Origin: CAYJPV01 sp964396055
Lineage (GTDB): Bacteria > Acidobacteriota > Vicinamibacteria > Vicinamibacterales > JAKQTR01
Reading direction: 5' to 3'
Length of the DNA stretch: 6,069 bases
Assembly: GCA_964396055.1 (NCBI GenBank)
Contig: CAYNDV010000214.1
Location: 1 to 6,069, forward strand
Shown: positions 5,941 to 6,069 of the stretch, one piece after another
How the letters are laid out: each line of letters opens with the position of its first letter
Numbering within the stretch: the first letter of the stretch is position 1
Made by a program: the position numbers and the translations under genes
Notes under the pieces: model-generated
Database searches by the model: none
What the model saw: the letters and a program-made list of their open reading frames with translations, nothing else
Told to the model about the DNA's origin: nothing

Positions 5941-6069
5941 TATTCAACCCGATCCCCTCGTACGCCGAAATGAGCCGCCTGAACTCGTCCACCACCGGCA
6001 CGGGCTTCTTCTGGGCGTAATCGTACATGACCTGGACGGTCTTCGCGGTGGCGACCTGCCGCCCGTGCT
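5930..6069 (-). CDS. Acyl-CoA thioesterase (FadM/YbgC-like hotdog fold), C-terminal fragment
   Basis: The last 45 codons are in the window and the gene enters from the right edge. The sequence HGRQVATAKTVQVMYDYAQK, then KPVPVVDEFRRLISAYEG, matches the C-terminal part of 4HBT-type acyl-CoA thioesterases. These end with a beta strand carrying (V/A)xVxYDY, then a K/R-P-x-P-x-x-D/E motif and a short helix. Such enzymes hydrolyse acyl-CoA in the cytoplasm. The stop TGA (5932-5930) and the final residues (NTQP) fall at or inside the TTCAGGG array, so the native C-terminus may have been altered by the repeat. It lies 50 bases upstream of the selenoprotein gene on the same strand, consistent with cotranscription. 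The N-terminus and catalytic Asp region are outside the window. Confidence 0.78.
   Translation of the reverse strand, partial: HGRQVATAKTVQVMYDYAQKKPVPVVDEFRRLISAYEGIGLNTQP

Overview
The window is GC-rich bacterial DNA with compact, Shine-Dalgarno-led genes. The protein set suggests an Acidobacteriota genome, possibly of the Vicinamibacteria type: a YbbAP/LolDE-like ABC system followed by a LolA-like gene, a stand-alone 23S-IVS-type four-helix-bundle protein, a GT39 transferase and a Uxx-star glutaredoxin-like selenoprotein. The taxonomic guess is an inference from family content and style; no rRNA gene is present.

Layout. Positions 1-3926 are a minus-strand transporter operon, read right to left: an ABC ATPase (3926-3252), a large FtsX/MacB-type permease (3255-706, ATGA overlap with the ATPase), and the beginning of an exported, probably LolA-like outer-membrane lipoprotein-sorting protein (from 107, or from 212 by an alternative start, running off the left edge). 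A 129-residue four-helix-bundle gene (601-212) lies between the permease and the LolA-like gene. It is bracketed by GC-rich arrays of 7-base repeats that contain a perfect 32-base inverted repeat (133-164 and 664-695). The unit fits exactly between the permease stop codon and the downstream start region and looks like a small insertion.

A divergent gene of the GT39 membrane glycosyltransferase family (4031-5608) follows a short intergenic region that carries a dyad over the ATPase ribosome binding site. After a strong hairpin at 5635-5653, two further minus-strand genes converge on it: the C-terminal end of a FadM/YbgC-like acyl-CoA thioesterase (6069-5930), and a 70-residue gene (5879-5667) interrupted by one in-frame TGA.

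That last gene is the main hidden item. A conventional ORF search breaks it at the TGA. Read through, it gives a complete glutaredoxin-like protein with the TGA exactly at the redox-active position of a (U)PYT motif, a good Shine-Dalgarno and a bacterial-SECIS-like hairpin just downstream. It is best read as a selenoprotein of the Uxx-star family. The second main item is the four-helix gene inside its inverted heptad-repeat cassette, which affects the start of the gene behind it. A third heptad array (TTCAGGG units, 5908-5935) separates the thioesterase and selenoprotein genes and supplies the thioesterase stop codon.
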